In this document: one piece after another, positions 17,319 through 26,447 of the stretch | Layout of the letters: each line of letters starts with the position of its first letter | Position numbering within the stretch: the first letter of the stretch is position 1 | Origin: Enterococcus florum | GTDB lineage: Bacteria; Bacillota; Bacilli; Lactobacillales; Enterococcaceae | Length of the DNA stretch: 64,000 nucleotides | Assembly: GCF_004309355.1 (NCBI RefSeq) | Contig: NZ_BJCC01000034.1 | Location: 62,001-126,000 of the forward strand | Direction of reading: 5' to 3' | Program-made: the position numbers and the translations under genes | Notes under the pieces: generated by a model | What the model was told of the DNA's origin: nothing | The model's input: only the letters and a program-made list of their open reading frames with translations | The model's database searches: none

Positions 17319-17419
17319 TGACAAAACGCTCTCACCCTTTATCTGACAATAAATACCCGATTTGACAAGCATTTAATAGAAAAGATTGTGTTGTCAACGT
17401 TTGATGATTGTGGAATAAT
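17319..17419 (+). promoter_or_regulatory. Promoter of the ABC/PASTA operon with repeated TGACAA motifs
   Basis: TTGTCA (17391-17396), a 17-base spacer and AATAAT (17414-17419) form a convincing promoter 30 bases before the permease gene. Upstream, TGACAA occurs three times (17319, 17344, 17363), and the -35 itself is the inverse, TTGTCA. The repeats could be a regulator site; I do not recognise which. Confidence 0.5.
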
Positions 17420-17448
17420 TAGATAAAAATGAGAAGGTGTTATAATAG

Positions 17449-18933
17449 ATGGATTTCAAACAACGAGCACTTAAAAGTATCACTAGGCGCAAGGGAAAAA
17501 CGCTCATCTTGTTCCTCGGGATTTTTATTTTAGGCAATGTGATCGCTGGAGCCGTGTCGATCCAGCAGTCGACAGTCAACGTCGAAAAGGAAACCAAACG
17601 AAAAATGGGCGCCGTTGCCAGCATCGATATGGACTACGAAAAGTACGAAAAGGCGATGACTGATTCACCGGATATTTTGGAGACCCTCAAACACCCTACT
17701 GGCAAGGATTACGAGAAGATCAGCAAACTCAGCTCAGTTAAGCGCTATGATCTGTTTATCAATGCCACCACCGGCACCACCAAATTGAAGAACGCTGCCA
17801 CAGGAGAAGACAGCGTCAGCTATGGCGGCCACTATAACTCGTTTTTCTATGTTAAAGGCTTCAATCAAAAAGACTTTTTGGATCTGACAGAAGGCCTGGT
17901 CAAGATTGATCAAGGCAAGGGCTTTACCGACAAGGATATTAAAAACGGAACAAATGCCGCGATCATCAGTCAGGGCGTTGCTGAAGCCAACAGCTTGTCT
18001 GTCGGTGACACCTTTGTCGTTGATGCCGTCTCGGACATGCCGGCAGAACCCGCTGACTCTGAAGAAGACGCCAGCAATTCCTCCAAGCCGAAGTCCTTCA
18101 ACTTTCCAATGAAGGTTGCGGGGATCTTTAAAGTGGTACAAAAAGATCCGGATGCCCGGAAAAATCCTGATGAAGCTGATCCGGAAGCAGAATGGCGGGC
18201 CTCTGAGCAGCTAAACACGATTTATACTACCGAGGGTGCAGCCAAAGATCTGCTGAAAAAGATGCAGGAAGAATTTTATTCCGACATGAGTGATGAGCCG
18301 TTTGAAGATGACTTGATGTACCAGGCGACCTATGTGTTGAAGTCTCCTGATGAGATCGAGGCTTTCCGTGAAGATGCAAATGCACTGCTGCCGGAATACT
18401 ACCATGTAGTGGCTTCGACGGATCAATACGAGACCATCGCCGGCGGTCTGACTAAATTGAACACGATCTCAAAATACGTCGTGATCATCGCAGTAGCTGC
18501 CACCCTGCTAATTTTATCTTTGGTCGTGCTTTTATTCTTGAGAGATCGCAAACACGAGTTGGGTATCTATTTGTCCTTTGGAGAAAGCCGCGGCAAGGTC
18601 ATCACTCAGATCGTACTGGAGCTTTTGATGATCAGTGTCGTTGCACTGGTACTTTCACTGATAACTGGGAATTTATTAGGCGGTGCCTTGTCTCGTTCCC
18701 TGATTCAATCCGATTGGATCACCAACACCAATCAAATAGAGAGCTTTTACTCTGCCAGTCATTTGATGCAAAGCGACCTGTCCTTTACCGACATACAGGA
18801 AGCTTATAAAGTAAGCTTTAGTCTCGGTTATATAGTGACTTATTTATTGGTAGGCATTGGGACTGTACTCGTCTCCGCAATTTTGCCGCTGGTATATATT
18901 CTTCGCTTGAATCCGAAGAAGATCATGATGTAA
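17449..18933 (+). CDS. ABC transporter permease, FtsX/MacB type
   Basis: A 494-residue permease with an N-terminal span (TLILFLGIFILGNVIAGAV), a large extracellular domain of about 290 residues and three C-terminal spans forming the FtsX domain (YVVIIAVAATLLILSLVVLLFL, LELLMISVVALVLSLITGNLL, and the last span before RLNPKKIMM). KHELGIYLSFGESRGKV is the usual cytoplasmic coupling loop. MacB-type proteins work by mechanotransmission rather than classical import, and act in peptide or antibiotic efflux or in control of cell-wall enzymes. The operon continues with the ATPase and a PASTA protein, which favours an envelope role. The extracellular domain includes an acidic, Ser/Asp-rich insert (SEEDASNSSKP). 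Confidence 0.88.
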   Translation: MDFKQRALKSITRRKGKTLILFLGIFILGNVIAGAVSIQQSTVNVEKETKRKMGAVASIDMDYEKYEKAMTDSPDILETLKHPTGKDYEKISKLSSVKRYDLFINATTGTTKLKNAATGEDSVSYGGHYNSFFYVKGFNQKDFLDLTEGLVKIDQGKGFTDKDIKNGTNAAIISQGVAEANSLSVGDTFVVDAVSDMPAEPADSEEDASNSSKPKSFNFPMKVAGIFKVVQKDPDARKNPDEADPEAEWRASEQLNTIYTTEGAAKDLLKKMQEEFYSDMSDEPFEDDLMYQATYVLKSPDEIEAFREDANALLPEYYHVVASTDQYETIAGGLTKLNTISKYVVIIAVAATLLILSLVVLLFLRDRKHELGIYLSFGESRGKVITQIVLELLMISVVALVLSLITGNLLGGALSRSLIQSDWITNTNQIESFYSASHLMQSDLSFTDIQEAYKVSFSLGYIVTYLLVGIGTVLVSAILPLVYILRLNPKKIMM

Positions 18934-18946
18934 GGAGGGACAGAGG

Positions 18947-19621
18947 ATGACAATCTTAGAAGCAAAAAACATTGATTACTACTTTCAAGATGGCGATCAA
19001 CGCCGCTTTATTTTAAAAAATGTGTCTGTCAGCTTTGATAAAGGCCGACTGTACAGTATTTTAGGGCGTTCCGGGTCAGGAAAAACGACTTTTCTTTCGC
19101 TGATCAGCGCCTTGGATACGCCGAAAGAAGGACAGATTCTGTTTAATGGCAAGGATATCGCAGCAATCGGTCACGAAAAATTTCGCCGCAACGACATCAG
19201 CATCGTGTTCCAAAGCTACAATCTGATCCCTTACCTTTCTGCGGTGGAAAATGTGCTGGTTCCTATGGCGATCACGGAAAACGAGCTGCCGAAGGAGAAA
19301 AAGGAGGTTGCCTACAACCTGCTAAGCTACATCGGCATTACTGAGGACAAGGCCAATCGTCAGGTCAACCAGCTTTCCGGGGGCGAACAGCAACGCGTGG
19401 CGATCGCCCGTGCGCTGGCAATGAACGGCGACATTATTCTAGCGGATGAACCTACTGGGAATCTGGATGAAGAGTTGGAACAAGAAATTGTGGACATCTT
19501 CAAAGAACTGGCGCATCAACACCAAAAATGTGTCATTCTGGTCACCCACTCTAGCGAGATCGCCCGCCAAGCCGATGAAGTTCTGGAATTACGCAAAGGT
19601 GTGTTGAGTTACTATGAGTGA
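18947..19621 (+). CDS. ABC transporter ATP-binding protein, LolD/MacB type
   Basis: A 224-residue ATPase: Walker [10 protein letters not shown]-loop [18 protein letters not shown], signature LSGGEQQR, Walker [13 protein letters not shown] and switch His LVTHSSE. This is the class that pairs with FtsX-type permeases. GGAGGGACAGAGG precedes the ATG. It lies 13 bases after the permease gene and overlaps the PASTA gene by 8 bases, so the three are almost certainly co-translated. Confidence 0.93.
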   Translation: MTILEAKNIDYYFQDGDQRRFILKNVSVSFDKGRLYSILGRSGSGKTTFLSLISALDTPKEGQILFNGKDIAAIGHEKFRRNDISIVFQSYNLIPYLSAVENVLVPMAITENELPKEKKEVAYNLLSYIGITEDKANRQVNQLSGGEQQRVAIARALAMNGDIILADEPTGNLDEELEQEIVDIFKELAHQHQKCVILVTHSSEIARQADEVLELRKGVLSYYE

Positions 19622-21053
19622 TTTTTTGTCTAATTTTACGAACAACAATTATACCGATCCAGAGAAAAAACCAAGCCAGGAAACCAGCAAGCACGAACCA
19701 AAGGAGGAAATCGAGCCGCCAATTCGAAAACCAGCGGCCGAGAAAAGGCCAGCGCCTGCTGAAGCACCTCGGCAAAGCCAGAAAAAAGCGCCACCTCCTG
19801 TCGTCGAATCAACAGGCGAACACGAGGTCGAGATTGATCCAACGTACAAGAAAAGACGGCAACGCAAGCTCCTGTTGTTTTCAATCACGGGCGTGCTTTT
19901 GGTCGCAGTTCTCTTTTTCGCCTATTACCAGTTCAGTCATGTGGCCGTTCCCGATTTTCTCAAGCAGGAGATCGCCGAAGCCCGCGAGTGGGCTGTTGAA
20001 GAAGGCGTGGTTTTGAAAACCAACAGTTCCTTTGATTTTGATACCGAGGTCAATCAAGTCACTAAGCAAAGCATTAAAGCAGGAGACAAGATCAAAAAAG
20101 GCAAAACACTGACCTTAACCGTCAGTCTAGGCCCTGACCCTGACGAACAGCTGGACCTTCCGGATTTCAAAAGCCTTAGTTTGACCGAAGCCCGTGACTG
20201 GATCGAAGCCAATAAGGCTGAAAATCTTTCTTTGATTGAGCAATACGATAACAAAGTTGAAAAAGGCGGCTTCGTCAAGCAAGAATTTGCGGACAAAGAA
20301 CTGACGGCTAAAAACTATAAGCGTAAAGATCGCATGATGGTCTATTATTCCAAGGGCAAAGAAACCTTTGAAAAAAACATTGATGTGCCAGATTTCAAAA
20401 ACAAGACCTTGACAGATGTCACTGAGTGGGCCAAAACCAATGATATCAAACTGGTGACCGAAAAAGTCTTCTCACAATCCGTCAACGCAGAAGGTGTCAT
20501 CTCTCAAGGCACCGCTGCTGGAGCAAAGATCGCTAAACAAGACAGCTTCACGATTCGAGTGTCTAAAGGCAAGGCCTTAGTGGTTCCTGATTACAAAAAC
20601 TACACACTAGAACAAGCACAAGAACTGTCTACTAAACTTTCGGCGGTGATCAAAAGCGTCTATTCCGAAACCGTTCCCTACGGTCGTTTCATCAGCCAAA
20701 ACGTCACTCCGGGAACCGAATTCGATGAAAATGGTGAACCGCCAACGGTCGAAGTTATTTATTCCGAAGGTCGTCCTTATTTGAAGGATCTTCGAAACAG
20801 CATGATGGAGGGCGACCTGCCGAAATTGTTCTTTGAGACTTATGCGGCCAAGGGCGCCAGCATTACTTACGATGTTTATTATGTAGATTCCTCGAAACCA
20901 AAAGGAACCGTGATCGAGATGAGCCGTTATGGTGAATATGTGCCGATGAATGCGCATCTGACCTTTGGAATCAGTTTAGGAAATATCCAATCCGATTCTG
21001 GCGAGGAAGAAATCCCTGAACCAATGATGGAAGAGGAGGACGAAGAAGCTTAA
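19614..21053 (+). CDS. Single-pass membrane protein with extracellular PASTA repeats, no kinase domain
   Basis: A 479-residue protein: a cytoplasmic tail of about 80 residues rich in Pro, Lys and Glu; basic residues (KKRRQRK) and a transmembrane helix at about 84-106 (LLLFSITGVLLVAVLFFAYYQF); then four PASTA-like units starting VAVPDFLK, LDLPDFKS, IDVPDFKN and LVVPDYKN, each about 65-80 residues and ending in a strand such as LTVSLG or IRVSKG. A fifth, diverged unit (ITYDVYYVDSSKPKGTV) and an acidic tail (EEEIPEPMMEEEDEEA) follow. PASTA units bind peptidoglycan fragments in PknB-type kinases and PBP2x. Here they are attached to no enzyme but encoded with an ABC transporter, suggesting a wall-sensing or wall-tethering partner for it. 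Confidence 0.85.
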   Translation: MSDFLSNFTNNNYTDPEKKPSQETSKHEPKEEIEPPIRKPAAEKRPAPAEAPRQSQKKAPPPVVESTGEHEVEIDPTYKKRRQRKLLLFSITGVLLVAVLFFAYYQFSHVAVPDFLKQEIAEAREWAVEEGVVLKTNSSFDFDTEVNQVTKQSIKAGDKIKKGKTLTLTVSLGPDPDEQLDLPDFKSLSLTEARDWIEANKAENLSLIEQYDNKVEKGGFVKQEFADKELTAKNYKRKDRMMVYYSKGKETFEKNIDVPDFKNKTLTDVTEWAKTNDIKLVTEKVFSQSVNAEGVISQGTAAGAKIAKQDSFTIRVSKGKALVVPDYKNYTLEQAQELSTKLSAVIKSVYSETVPYGRFISQNVTPGTEFDENGEPPTVEVIYSEGRPYLKDLRNSMMEGDLPKLFFETYAAKGASITYDVYYVDSSKPKGTVIEMSRYGEYVPMNAHLTFGISLGNIQSDSGEEEIPEPMMEEEDEEA

Positions 21054-21076
21054 TGCTGCAGCATTAAGCTTCTTTT
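21043..21076 (+). terminator. Terminator formed by a 32-base perfect palindrome
   Basis: The sequence around the PASTA stop codon is a loopless perfect palindrome (half-site AAGAAGCTTAATGCTG) from 21043 to 21074, followed by TT. The TAA stop lies in its first arm. Confidence 0.7.
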
Positions 21077-21175
21077 GTCTCACGTTACATTTAGAAGGAT
21101 CAGTCTCTATAAAAAGCTGACCTCTCTCCCCGACTTTGGTATACTAGTAAGAACATTCAAGAAAGGGTGATGAGG

Positions 21176-21910
21176 ATGAAGGATTATTACAGCAAGTTTG
21201 CTCATGATTATGATGAATTTGGACCAATCGAAAGCTATTTGGGCGAAGAAGAAGTTTTTTTTAAGGAATTATTTGACGAGCATTCAGTTAAAACTGTGCT
21301 GGATTGTGCCTGCGGAACCGGACAGCATCTGTTCATGTTTTCTCGAATAGGCTTTCAAGCGACCGGTTCAGATTTTTCTGAGTCCATGCTGGAGGTTGCT
21401 GCCAGCCATTTGGCAAAACATCAGCTGGAGCTTCCTTTACGTCACGCAGATTTTCGTTTTTTAGAGCAGGCACATTCTGAAACATTTGATGCGATCGTTT
21501 GTTTGTCTACTTCTTTGCCCCACCTGCACAGTGATGAAGACCTACTCACTGCCCTGACCTCGATGAAGAATCGCTTGAACCCGGGCGGATTGTTGGTTCT
21601 GACACAAGGAACGACCCCTTATACCTTGTCACTGCCGGCGATTGAGGTGGTAGTAAATCGCGAAGACTTCTCACGCATTTTCGTCAAAGAACACGATGAC
21701 CAGTTTCAAACGATCCACGTACTGGATTTGTTTCATTCTCCGCAGCGGTCAGAAAATAATCAGTACGACATTGTTTACCGCATCCTGCTAGACGAGGATT
21801 ACCGGCGACTGCTCCAGCAGGCTGGCTTCGAAGAGGTACAGATTTTTGGGGACTATCAGCGAACGCCTTATGAAGAGACTAGCGGCCGGATGATTGTTGT
21901 AGCTAGATGA
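21176..21910 (+). CDS. Class I SAM-dependent methyltransferase
   Basis: A 244-residue Rossmann-fold methyltransferase. Motif I is LDCACGTGQH near residue 40, followed by GSDFSESMLEVA (motif II acidic region), the IVCLSTSLPHL motif and LNPGGLLVL (motif III). The ATG at 21176 is chosen because AAAGGG lies 8 bases upstream; GTG at 21167 and ATG at 21170 are too close to it. A -10-like TATACT is at about 21140. The substrate is unknown, and such genes often modify small metabolites. The gene stands alone, and its 3' end abuts and slightly overlaps a transposase relic on the other strand. Confidence 0.88.
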   Translation: MKDYYSKFAHDYDEFGPIESYLGEEEVFFKELFDEHSVKTVLDCACGTGQHLFMFSRIGFQATGSDFSESMLEVAASHLAKHQLELPLRHADFRFLEQAHSETFDAIVCLSTSLPHLHSDEDLLTALTSMKNRLNPGGLLVLTQGTTPYTLSLPAIEVVVNREDFSRIFVKEHDDQFQTIHVLDLFHSPQRSENNQYDIVYRILLDEDYRRLLQQAGFEEVQIFGDYQRTPYEETSGRMIVVAR

Positions 21911-22200
21911 TTTGAACCCGAAAAAAAAGACCTTGCTACTTTGTCATATCGTGTAGCGACACGAGGGAAGCGGTTGATCATGTTGAAGAAGCACTCTGCT
22001 AGATGGCGCTCTTTATATAAAACCCAATCGACTTTCCTTGCCCTTTTGGCATTCTCTCTTGCTGGCATTTTATCGGTACCACTTTGGTCAGAAAACCATT
22101 CACGAATCGGCTCTGGTTCGTACGCCTGATCATTTAAAATATTGCTCCTTACAACTTCAATTTGTTCTAACAGCGGTATCGCTGGAACAGCATCATGCAT
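21868..22200 (-). pseudogene. C-terminal relic of an IS5-family transposase
   Basis: The frame encodes the end of a DDE transposase. LLEQIEVVRSNILNDQAYEP and then ARENAKRARKVDWVLYKERH, LAECFFNMINRFPRVATRYDKVARSF and HLATTIIRPL match the region around the catalytic Glu of IS5/IS427-group enzymes (typical YKERHLIECFF...RIATRYDK). The N-terminal two thirds are missing and no terminal repeats were found. The rest of the gap 21911-22387 holds no gene. Confidence 0.75.
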
Positions 22201-22353
22201 TTGTCATCTTGAATCATTCGTTTTTTCAGAGCATAACATATTTCCTTTTACTTTTCAGACACGTCCTAGCCGCCGTGATGAGAATGGTTGTCGTTTTAGA
22301 TATCTTGCTTTATAACTCCTTGATTGACTACTTAAGGGATTGTCTCACCGCAC

Positions 22354-22382
22354 AAAAAAGAGGATACCGTGAAGTATCCTCT
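22354..22382 (-). terminator. Intrinsic terminator of the OPT-PqqD operon
   Basis: Minus strand: AGAGGATAC, short loop, GTATCCTCT, then TTTTTT, directly after the PqqD-like stop codon. Confidence 0.9.
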
Positions 22383-22387
22383 CCGAT

Positions 22388-22753
22388 CTATTCTTGAATC
22401 AATTCGATATAGTGTTCATTTTTTTCTAGATGGTTGAGGTACAGCAGCAGGCGATCATACAATTGATTGCTTGCCTCTTCGTGAGCCTCTGCCAGCTTTT
22501 CACCGATTTCTTCAACGGTTTGCCTGCCATCGATCTGTTGGAAAATGAAACTGCCGTATTCGTCCAATTCCATTTCACTTTTTTCAGGAATGTGGTAGCG
22601 AATTTTGCGAAGGACCCGTTGGACCCACGCATCTTGTTTCTTGATCACGAACACGATTCCGTCGCGGACCTCATACAAAAGCCCAGCCTTCAGTCGGTAA
22701 ACACGCTGCAGAAGACGAGCGGTTTCCTCATTCGTTGTGGTTTTATTTATCAT
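22388..22753 (-). CDS. PqqD-like (RiPP recognition element fold) protein
   Basis: A 121-residue protein. Residues about 65-110 (LDEYGSFIFQQIDGRQTVEEIGEKLAEA) show the PqqD pattern, a small winged-helix fold that binds leader peptides in RiPP biosynthesis. The first 60 residues form a basic section with a beta hairpin-like start (GLLYEVRDGIVFVIKKQD). The gene overlaps the end of the OPT transporter gene by 11 bases and shares its terminator, so the two proteins should be made together. No RiPP precursor, radical SAM enzyme or other RiPP gene is in the window. The job here is unknown; interaction with a peptide handled by the transporter is a guess. Confidence 0.7.
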   Translation of the reverse strand: MINKTTTNEETARLLQRVYRLKAGLLYEVRDGIVFVIKKQDAWVQRVLRKIRYHIPEKSEMELDEYGSFIFQQIDGRQTVEEIGEKLAEAHEEASNQLYDRLLLYLNHLEKNEHYIELIQE

Positions 22754-24671
22754 TTGATTTCACATTCTTTACACTTAACAATGGCACAACGATTGCTACC
22801 ACTAGGACGGCAAGCAAGATCCAGGCGATGGTATTGCTGCCTAGGAATCCAGTTGGAGTACCTGGTGTGACGATGCCGGAAACTTGAAGAATGATCCCAA
22901 TCAAGCCAATGATCGACCCGCCGGCAATCAAGCCAGAGGACAAGCTGACACCTAACGTAATCCGTTCTTCTGCCACTTCTTCTGTTTCTTTTTGGTTCAT
23001 TTTTTCAATGAACAAACGAATCAACGCACCGACTAAAATGATCGATGTTGTAGAGATCGGCAAGTAGAATCCGATCGCAAAGGTCATAATTGATACGCCT
23101 TGCAATTGAAGCACGATCCCCATCACGATACCGGCAATAATCATATGCCATGGCAAGCTGCCTGAGGTAATCCCTGAAGTTAAAGTCGCCATTAAGTTTG
23201 CTTGCGGCAAACCAAATGGAGGATTTGAGCCAGTGATCTGCAGTTGCGGCGTCAAGATTACCATCATCCCTGTAACGATCACCACACCGATGATGTTTGA
23301 GATAATAAAGTAACGACGACCTTCATTGAAATTACCGCCCATGACAAACGTTACTTTTTGTGATTGCGAATATCCGCCAGCAACAGAGATCGCCAAGACG
23401 ATAAATGTACCAAACATCAACAGCTGTTGTGTGTTTTCAGCAGAAGTCCAGCCCATCATCACAAACACCAAGGTCAAGATCACCATAGAAGCGATCGTCA
23501 TCCCGGATACCGGCAAATTTGAGGTCCCGATCGTACCAGTCAAACGACCAGCCACGATAACAAACAGCAAGCTTAATACGATCGACAAGATACCGCCAAC
23601 CAGCGCCATTGCGACACTGCCAGTGATGATGAAGCCCATCACGATCGCTACGACCGCACCAATGAGCAATGGCAAGATCGCACCGCCCCCTTCACTGTCA
23701 GCCCCTTCCGTTTTACGGCCTTTTAAGGTTGCAGAAATGGAAGAAATAATGGTTGGAATCAATTTGATTGCACCAATCAATCCACCTGAGATCATCATCC
23801 CGGCACCGATATAACGTACATAAGAGCCTGAAATCACGGAAAAGTCTGCAGTGTTCAACAGCTGCCCAGCATTGTCCCAAACAGACGCATCACTGCCGGC
23901 CATACCCATAAAGTAGCCCAGCAACGGAGCAATCGCAAAGTTTGCCAAGATTGATCCGGCAAACATCAGCAAAGATACATCCATCCCCACGATAAAGCCG
24001 ATTCCGGCCAACAATGGGTTTACTTCGGTTTCAAATTTCCATTTGTAAAAGCTTTCGTTTACATAACTAATCACATTGTTCAAGATTCCTAAGACAGAAC
24101 CGGTCAACACTGTGATGATTCCACCAATACCGAATCCAATCCCCATGTATTTCAAGGATTGCCCGCCGGTATCAGAAGCCACTAAGGTTTCTGAGATGGC
24201 CATTGCTTCTGGATAAACCAGTTTACCATGTTCATCGATCAACATATAATCTTGTACCAGTGAGAATACGCCAACTCCCAAAAGTACTGCACCGATCCCT
24301 AAGGCAACGCCCTCAAAAAAGTTAATTTTTCCGCCGACCAATACTACAGCAGGCAGCACGAAAATCATTCCGCTGGCGACTGATTCCCCGCCGGATGACA
24401 TCAATTGCAGCAAGTTCTTCCCTAAAATCGTGCGCGGCTTGACAAAAATGCTAACTAAACCAGAACCAATAATTGCTCCTGGGATCCCTGCGGCAACGGT
24501 CAGACCGGCTTTCATCCCTGAATAAGCAGTAGATGCAGCAAAGACCGCTGCTAGGATGATCCCTAACGTCAGAATAATTCCAGATCCAGACTTTTTCGGC
24601 TTATCTGCTACGTATGGTACGTAGTCTCTCCCAGATATTCCGCCAAAAGCATCTTTCGACAGTTTTTTCAT
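22743..24671 (-). CDS. OPT family oligopeptide transporter
   Basis: A 642-residue integral membrane protein with about 15 spans, matching bacterial OPT transporters that import oligopeptides or metal-peptide complexes using the proton gradient. Characteristic features are the N-terminal FGGISGRDYVPYV, STAYSGMKAGLTVAAGIPGAIIGSGL in the first spans, GGESVASGMIFVLPAV and the long run of Gly-rich helices. AGAGGA precedes the ATG. The gene is followed by an overlapping PqqD-like gene and preceded by pepV, with a hairpin between pepV and OPT. Together with opp, pepV and pepX it makes this a peptide-nutrition region. Confidence 0.93.
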   Translation of the reverse strand: MKKLSKDAFGGISGRDYVPYVADKPKKSGSGIILTLGIILAAVFAASTAYSGMKAGLTVAAGIPGAIIGSGLVSIFVKPRTILGKNLLQLMSSGGESVASGMIFVLPAVVLVGGKINFFEGVALGIGAVLLGVGVFSLVQDYMLIDEHGKLVYPEAMAISETLVASDTGGQSLKYMGIGFGIGGIITVLTGSVLGILNNVISYVNESFYKWKFETEVNPLLAGIGFIVGMDVSLLMFAGSILANFAIAPLLGYFMGMAGSDASVWDNAGQLLNTADFSVISGSYVRYIGAGMMISGGLIGAIKLIPTIISSISATLKGRKTEGADSEGGGAILPLLIGAVVAIVMGFIITGSVAMALVGGILSIVLSLLFVIVAGRLTGTIGTSNLPVSGMTIASMVILTLVFVMMGWTSAENTQQLLMFGTFIVLAISVAGGYSQSQKVTFVMGGNFNEGRRYFIISNIIGVVIVTGMMVILTPQLQITGSNPPFGLPQANLMATLTSGITSGSLPWHMIIAGIVMGIVLQLQGVSIMTFAIGFYLPISTTSIILVGALIRLFIEKMNQKETEEVAEERITLGVSLSSGLIAGGSIIGLIGIILQVSGIVTPGTPTGFLGSNTIAWILLAVLVVAIVVPLLSVKNVKSNDK

Positions 24672-24711
24672 AGTGTAATTCCTCTCTTACCTTCTTTTCC
24701 CTAAAGCATAA

Positions 24712-24745
24712 GGATGAAAGGATCCTAGAAAGGACCCCTTCATCC
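24712..24745 (-). terminator. Hairpin between pepV and the OPT gene
   Basis: GGATGAAGGGGTCC pairs with GGATCCTTTCATCC through a few wobbles, 9 bases after the pepV stop. The following TTATGCTTT is a weak U-run, so partial read-through into the OPT gene is possible. Confidence 0.55.
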
Positions 24746-24753
24746 CCTCTAGA

Positions 24754-26169
24754 CTATTTCACTAAACGATAGATCGCGTCAGCGTAAATCGCTGTCGCTT
24801 TATACAAGCTGTCGATCGGCATAAATTCGTTTGGCTGATGCATGACGTTTTCTTCTCCAGGGAACATTGCGCCATACGCAACGCCGCTTTCTAAGATCCG
24901 TCCGTACGTACCGCCCCCGATAGACATTTCTTCGCCTTTGTTGCCCGTATGTTCTTCATAAACATCCAGCAAGGTTTTCACCAATGGATCGTCTCCAGGG
25001 ACATAATGAGGGGTCTTCACATCACCGATGATCTCGATGCTCACTCCAGCATCTTTTAAGACTTCTTGCATGTTCGCTAAAATATCGTCTTTGGTGATAC
25101 CTTCTGGATGGCGGATATTTAAGGTTACTTTCTTGTCGCCATCTTTGGAGTAGTCATACAAGTTCGCTGATGAAGTGGTTTCTCCCATCACATCGTGTTT
25201 GGTGTAAGCATTCAATTTCTTGCCGTTGTAATCCAAATGCATGTATTTCGCAATAGTCGTCACGTAGTTCATACCATTTGCGTCCAAGTTGTGATCCACT
25301 AGGAAGGTTACCAGATAAGTTCCTGCATTGATTCCGAATTTAGGTTCTTGCGCATGCGCTCCTTTACCGATCGTTGTCAGGATGATTTGGCCGTTTTCTT
25401 CTTTGACTTCGCCGTCCACGTCTTGCTCAGCAATAAATGATTCAAACGCTGCTTTTAGCTCTGCCGCCTTGTCTTGATCGTGTACGTCAAGTACAGCTGC
25501 AGCATCGCCAGGCACCATGTTGGTACGCAAGCCGGCTTTGAAGCTTACCAACGTGAAATCGCCTGCTTCAGCACCTTGATCCTTGAAGGTTACTTCATAA
25601 GAAAGAATCCCTTTTTCACCATTGATAATTGGGAAGTTTGCGTCTGGCGAGAATCCCACCTTTGGCATTTCTTCGACTTCCATGTAACGATGGATCCCTA
25701 CCCATTCGCTTTCTTCGTCTGTTCCGAAAATGAAACGAATTTTTTTAGAGATTGGTAATTCCAATTCCTTAATGATCTTCATTGCATAGTAAGCCGCAAT
25801 CGATGGCCCTTTGTCATCTGCTGAGCCGCGAGCATACAATTTGCCATCTTTGATCACTGGTTCGAAAGGATCGGTATCCCAGTTATCATCCACTGGAACC
25901 ACGTCAACATGGCCTAACAGTCCAAACATTTCCTCGCCGTCGCCGTACTCGATGTGTCCAGCAACGTTTTCGATGTTTTTCGTAACAAAGCCGTCGCGTT
26001 CGCCGATTTCCAAGACTTTGCGCAATGCGTTTGCAGGTCCAGGTCCTAAAGGTTCTTCCTTCGTTCCATGTTCCACATCACGCACGCTGTCGATACGAAG
26101 CAATTCTTTCAAATCGTTCATCAAATCGTCTTTGCGTGCTTCGACTTCTTTCTGCCAATCAATTGTCAT
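24754..26169 (-). CDS. pepV: Dipeptidase PepV (M20A)
   Basis: Dinuclear zinc aminopeptidase/dipeptidase that cleaves dipeptides after oligopeptide import. The length of 471 aa fits PepV. Motifs: LLGHVDVVPVDDNW (zinc His and Asp), RGSADDKGPSIA (bridging Asp), FGTDEESEW (catalytic Glu-Glu), a large lid domain and GGGTYGRILE near the C-terminus with FPGEENVMHQPNE carrying the last zinc His. GGGAG precedes the ATG. Upstream is a long AT-rich leader with a near-perfect CodY box 280 bases away. Confidence 0.95.
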   Translation of the reverse strand: MTIDWQKEVEARKDDLMNDLKELLRIDSVRDVEHGTKEEPLGPGPANALRKVLEIGERDGFVTKNIENVAGHIEYGDGEEMFGLLGHVDVVPVDDNWDTDPFEPVIKDGKLYARGSADDKGPSIAAYYAMKIIKELELPISKKIRFIFGTDEESEWVGIHRYMEVEEMPKVGFSPDANFPIINGEKGILSYEVTFKDQGAEAGDFTLVSFKAGLRTNMVPGDAAAVLDVHDQDKAAELKAAFESFIAEQDVDGEVKEENGQIILTTIGKGAHAQEPKFGINAGTYLVTFLVDHNLDANGMNYVTTIAKYMHLDYNGKKLNAYTKHDVMGETTSSANLYDYSKDGDKKVTLNIRHPEGITKDDILANMQEVLKDAGVSIEIIGDVKTPHYVPGDDPLVKTLLDVYEEHTGNKGEEMSIGGGTYGRILESGVAYGAMFPGEENVMHQPNEFMPIDSLYKATAIYADAIYRLVK

Positions 26170-26447
26170 GTCTATCTCCCTGCTTCCTTATTTTCTTAAC
26201 AGACGAATCTGTTAGATACCATTAGAAAGTTCATGTCTAAACATTGGGCTTTCGACGTTAGAACACTCATTTCTACCTAGTAAAAGGATACCCGATTTTT
26301 TTTTAAAATAGTAATGAAACGACTTATAAACATCGAATAAGTGAAAATTTTTCAAGCAGAAATTCGTTATTCTATCCCAAATGCCAAACAATCTTTTCCA
26401 CCTCCTAATCAGACATTATACCTCAAAACTTTCCAGCGTTAATTGTG

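Noticed and set aside
19636-19888. Long minus-strand frames opposite the PASTA gene
   Set aside because: Shadows of the well-supported plus-strand gene; no ribosome-binding sites and no family resemblance.
21043-21074. 32-base perfect palindrome as a protein-binding site or recombination site
   Set aside because: It contains the PASTA stop codon and is followed by a short U-run, so a terminator is the simpler reading.
22038-22397. 119-codon plus-strand frame near the transposase relic
   Set aside because: Antisense to the IS5-type fragment, runs through a terminator, no start signal.
23326-23814. 162-codon plus-strand frame inside the OPT gene
   Set aside because: Typical shadow of a hydrophobic gene; the minus-strand OPT protein is unmistakable.
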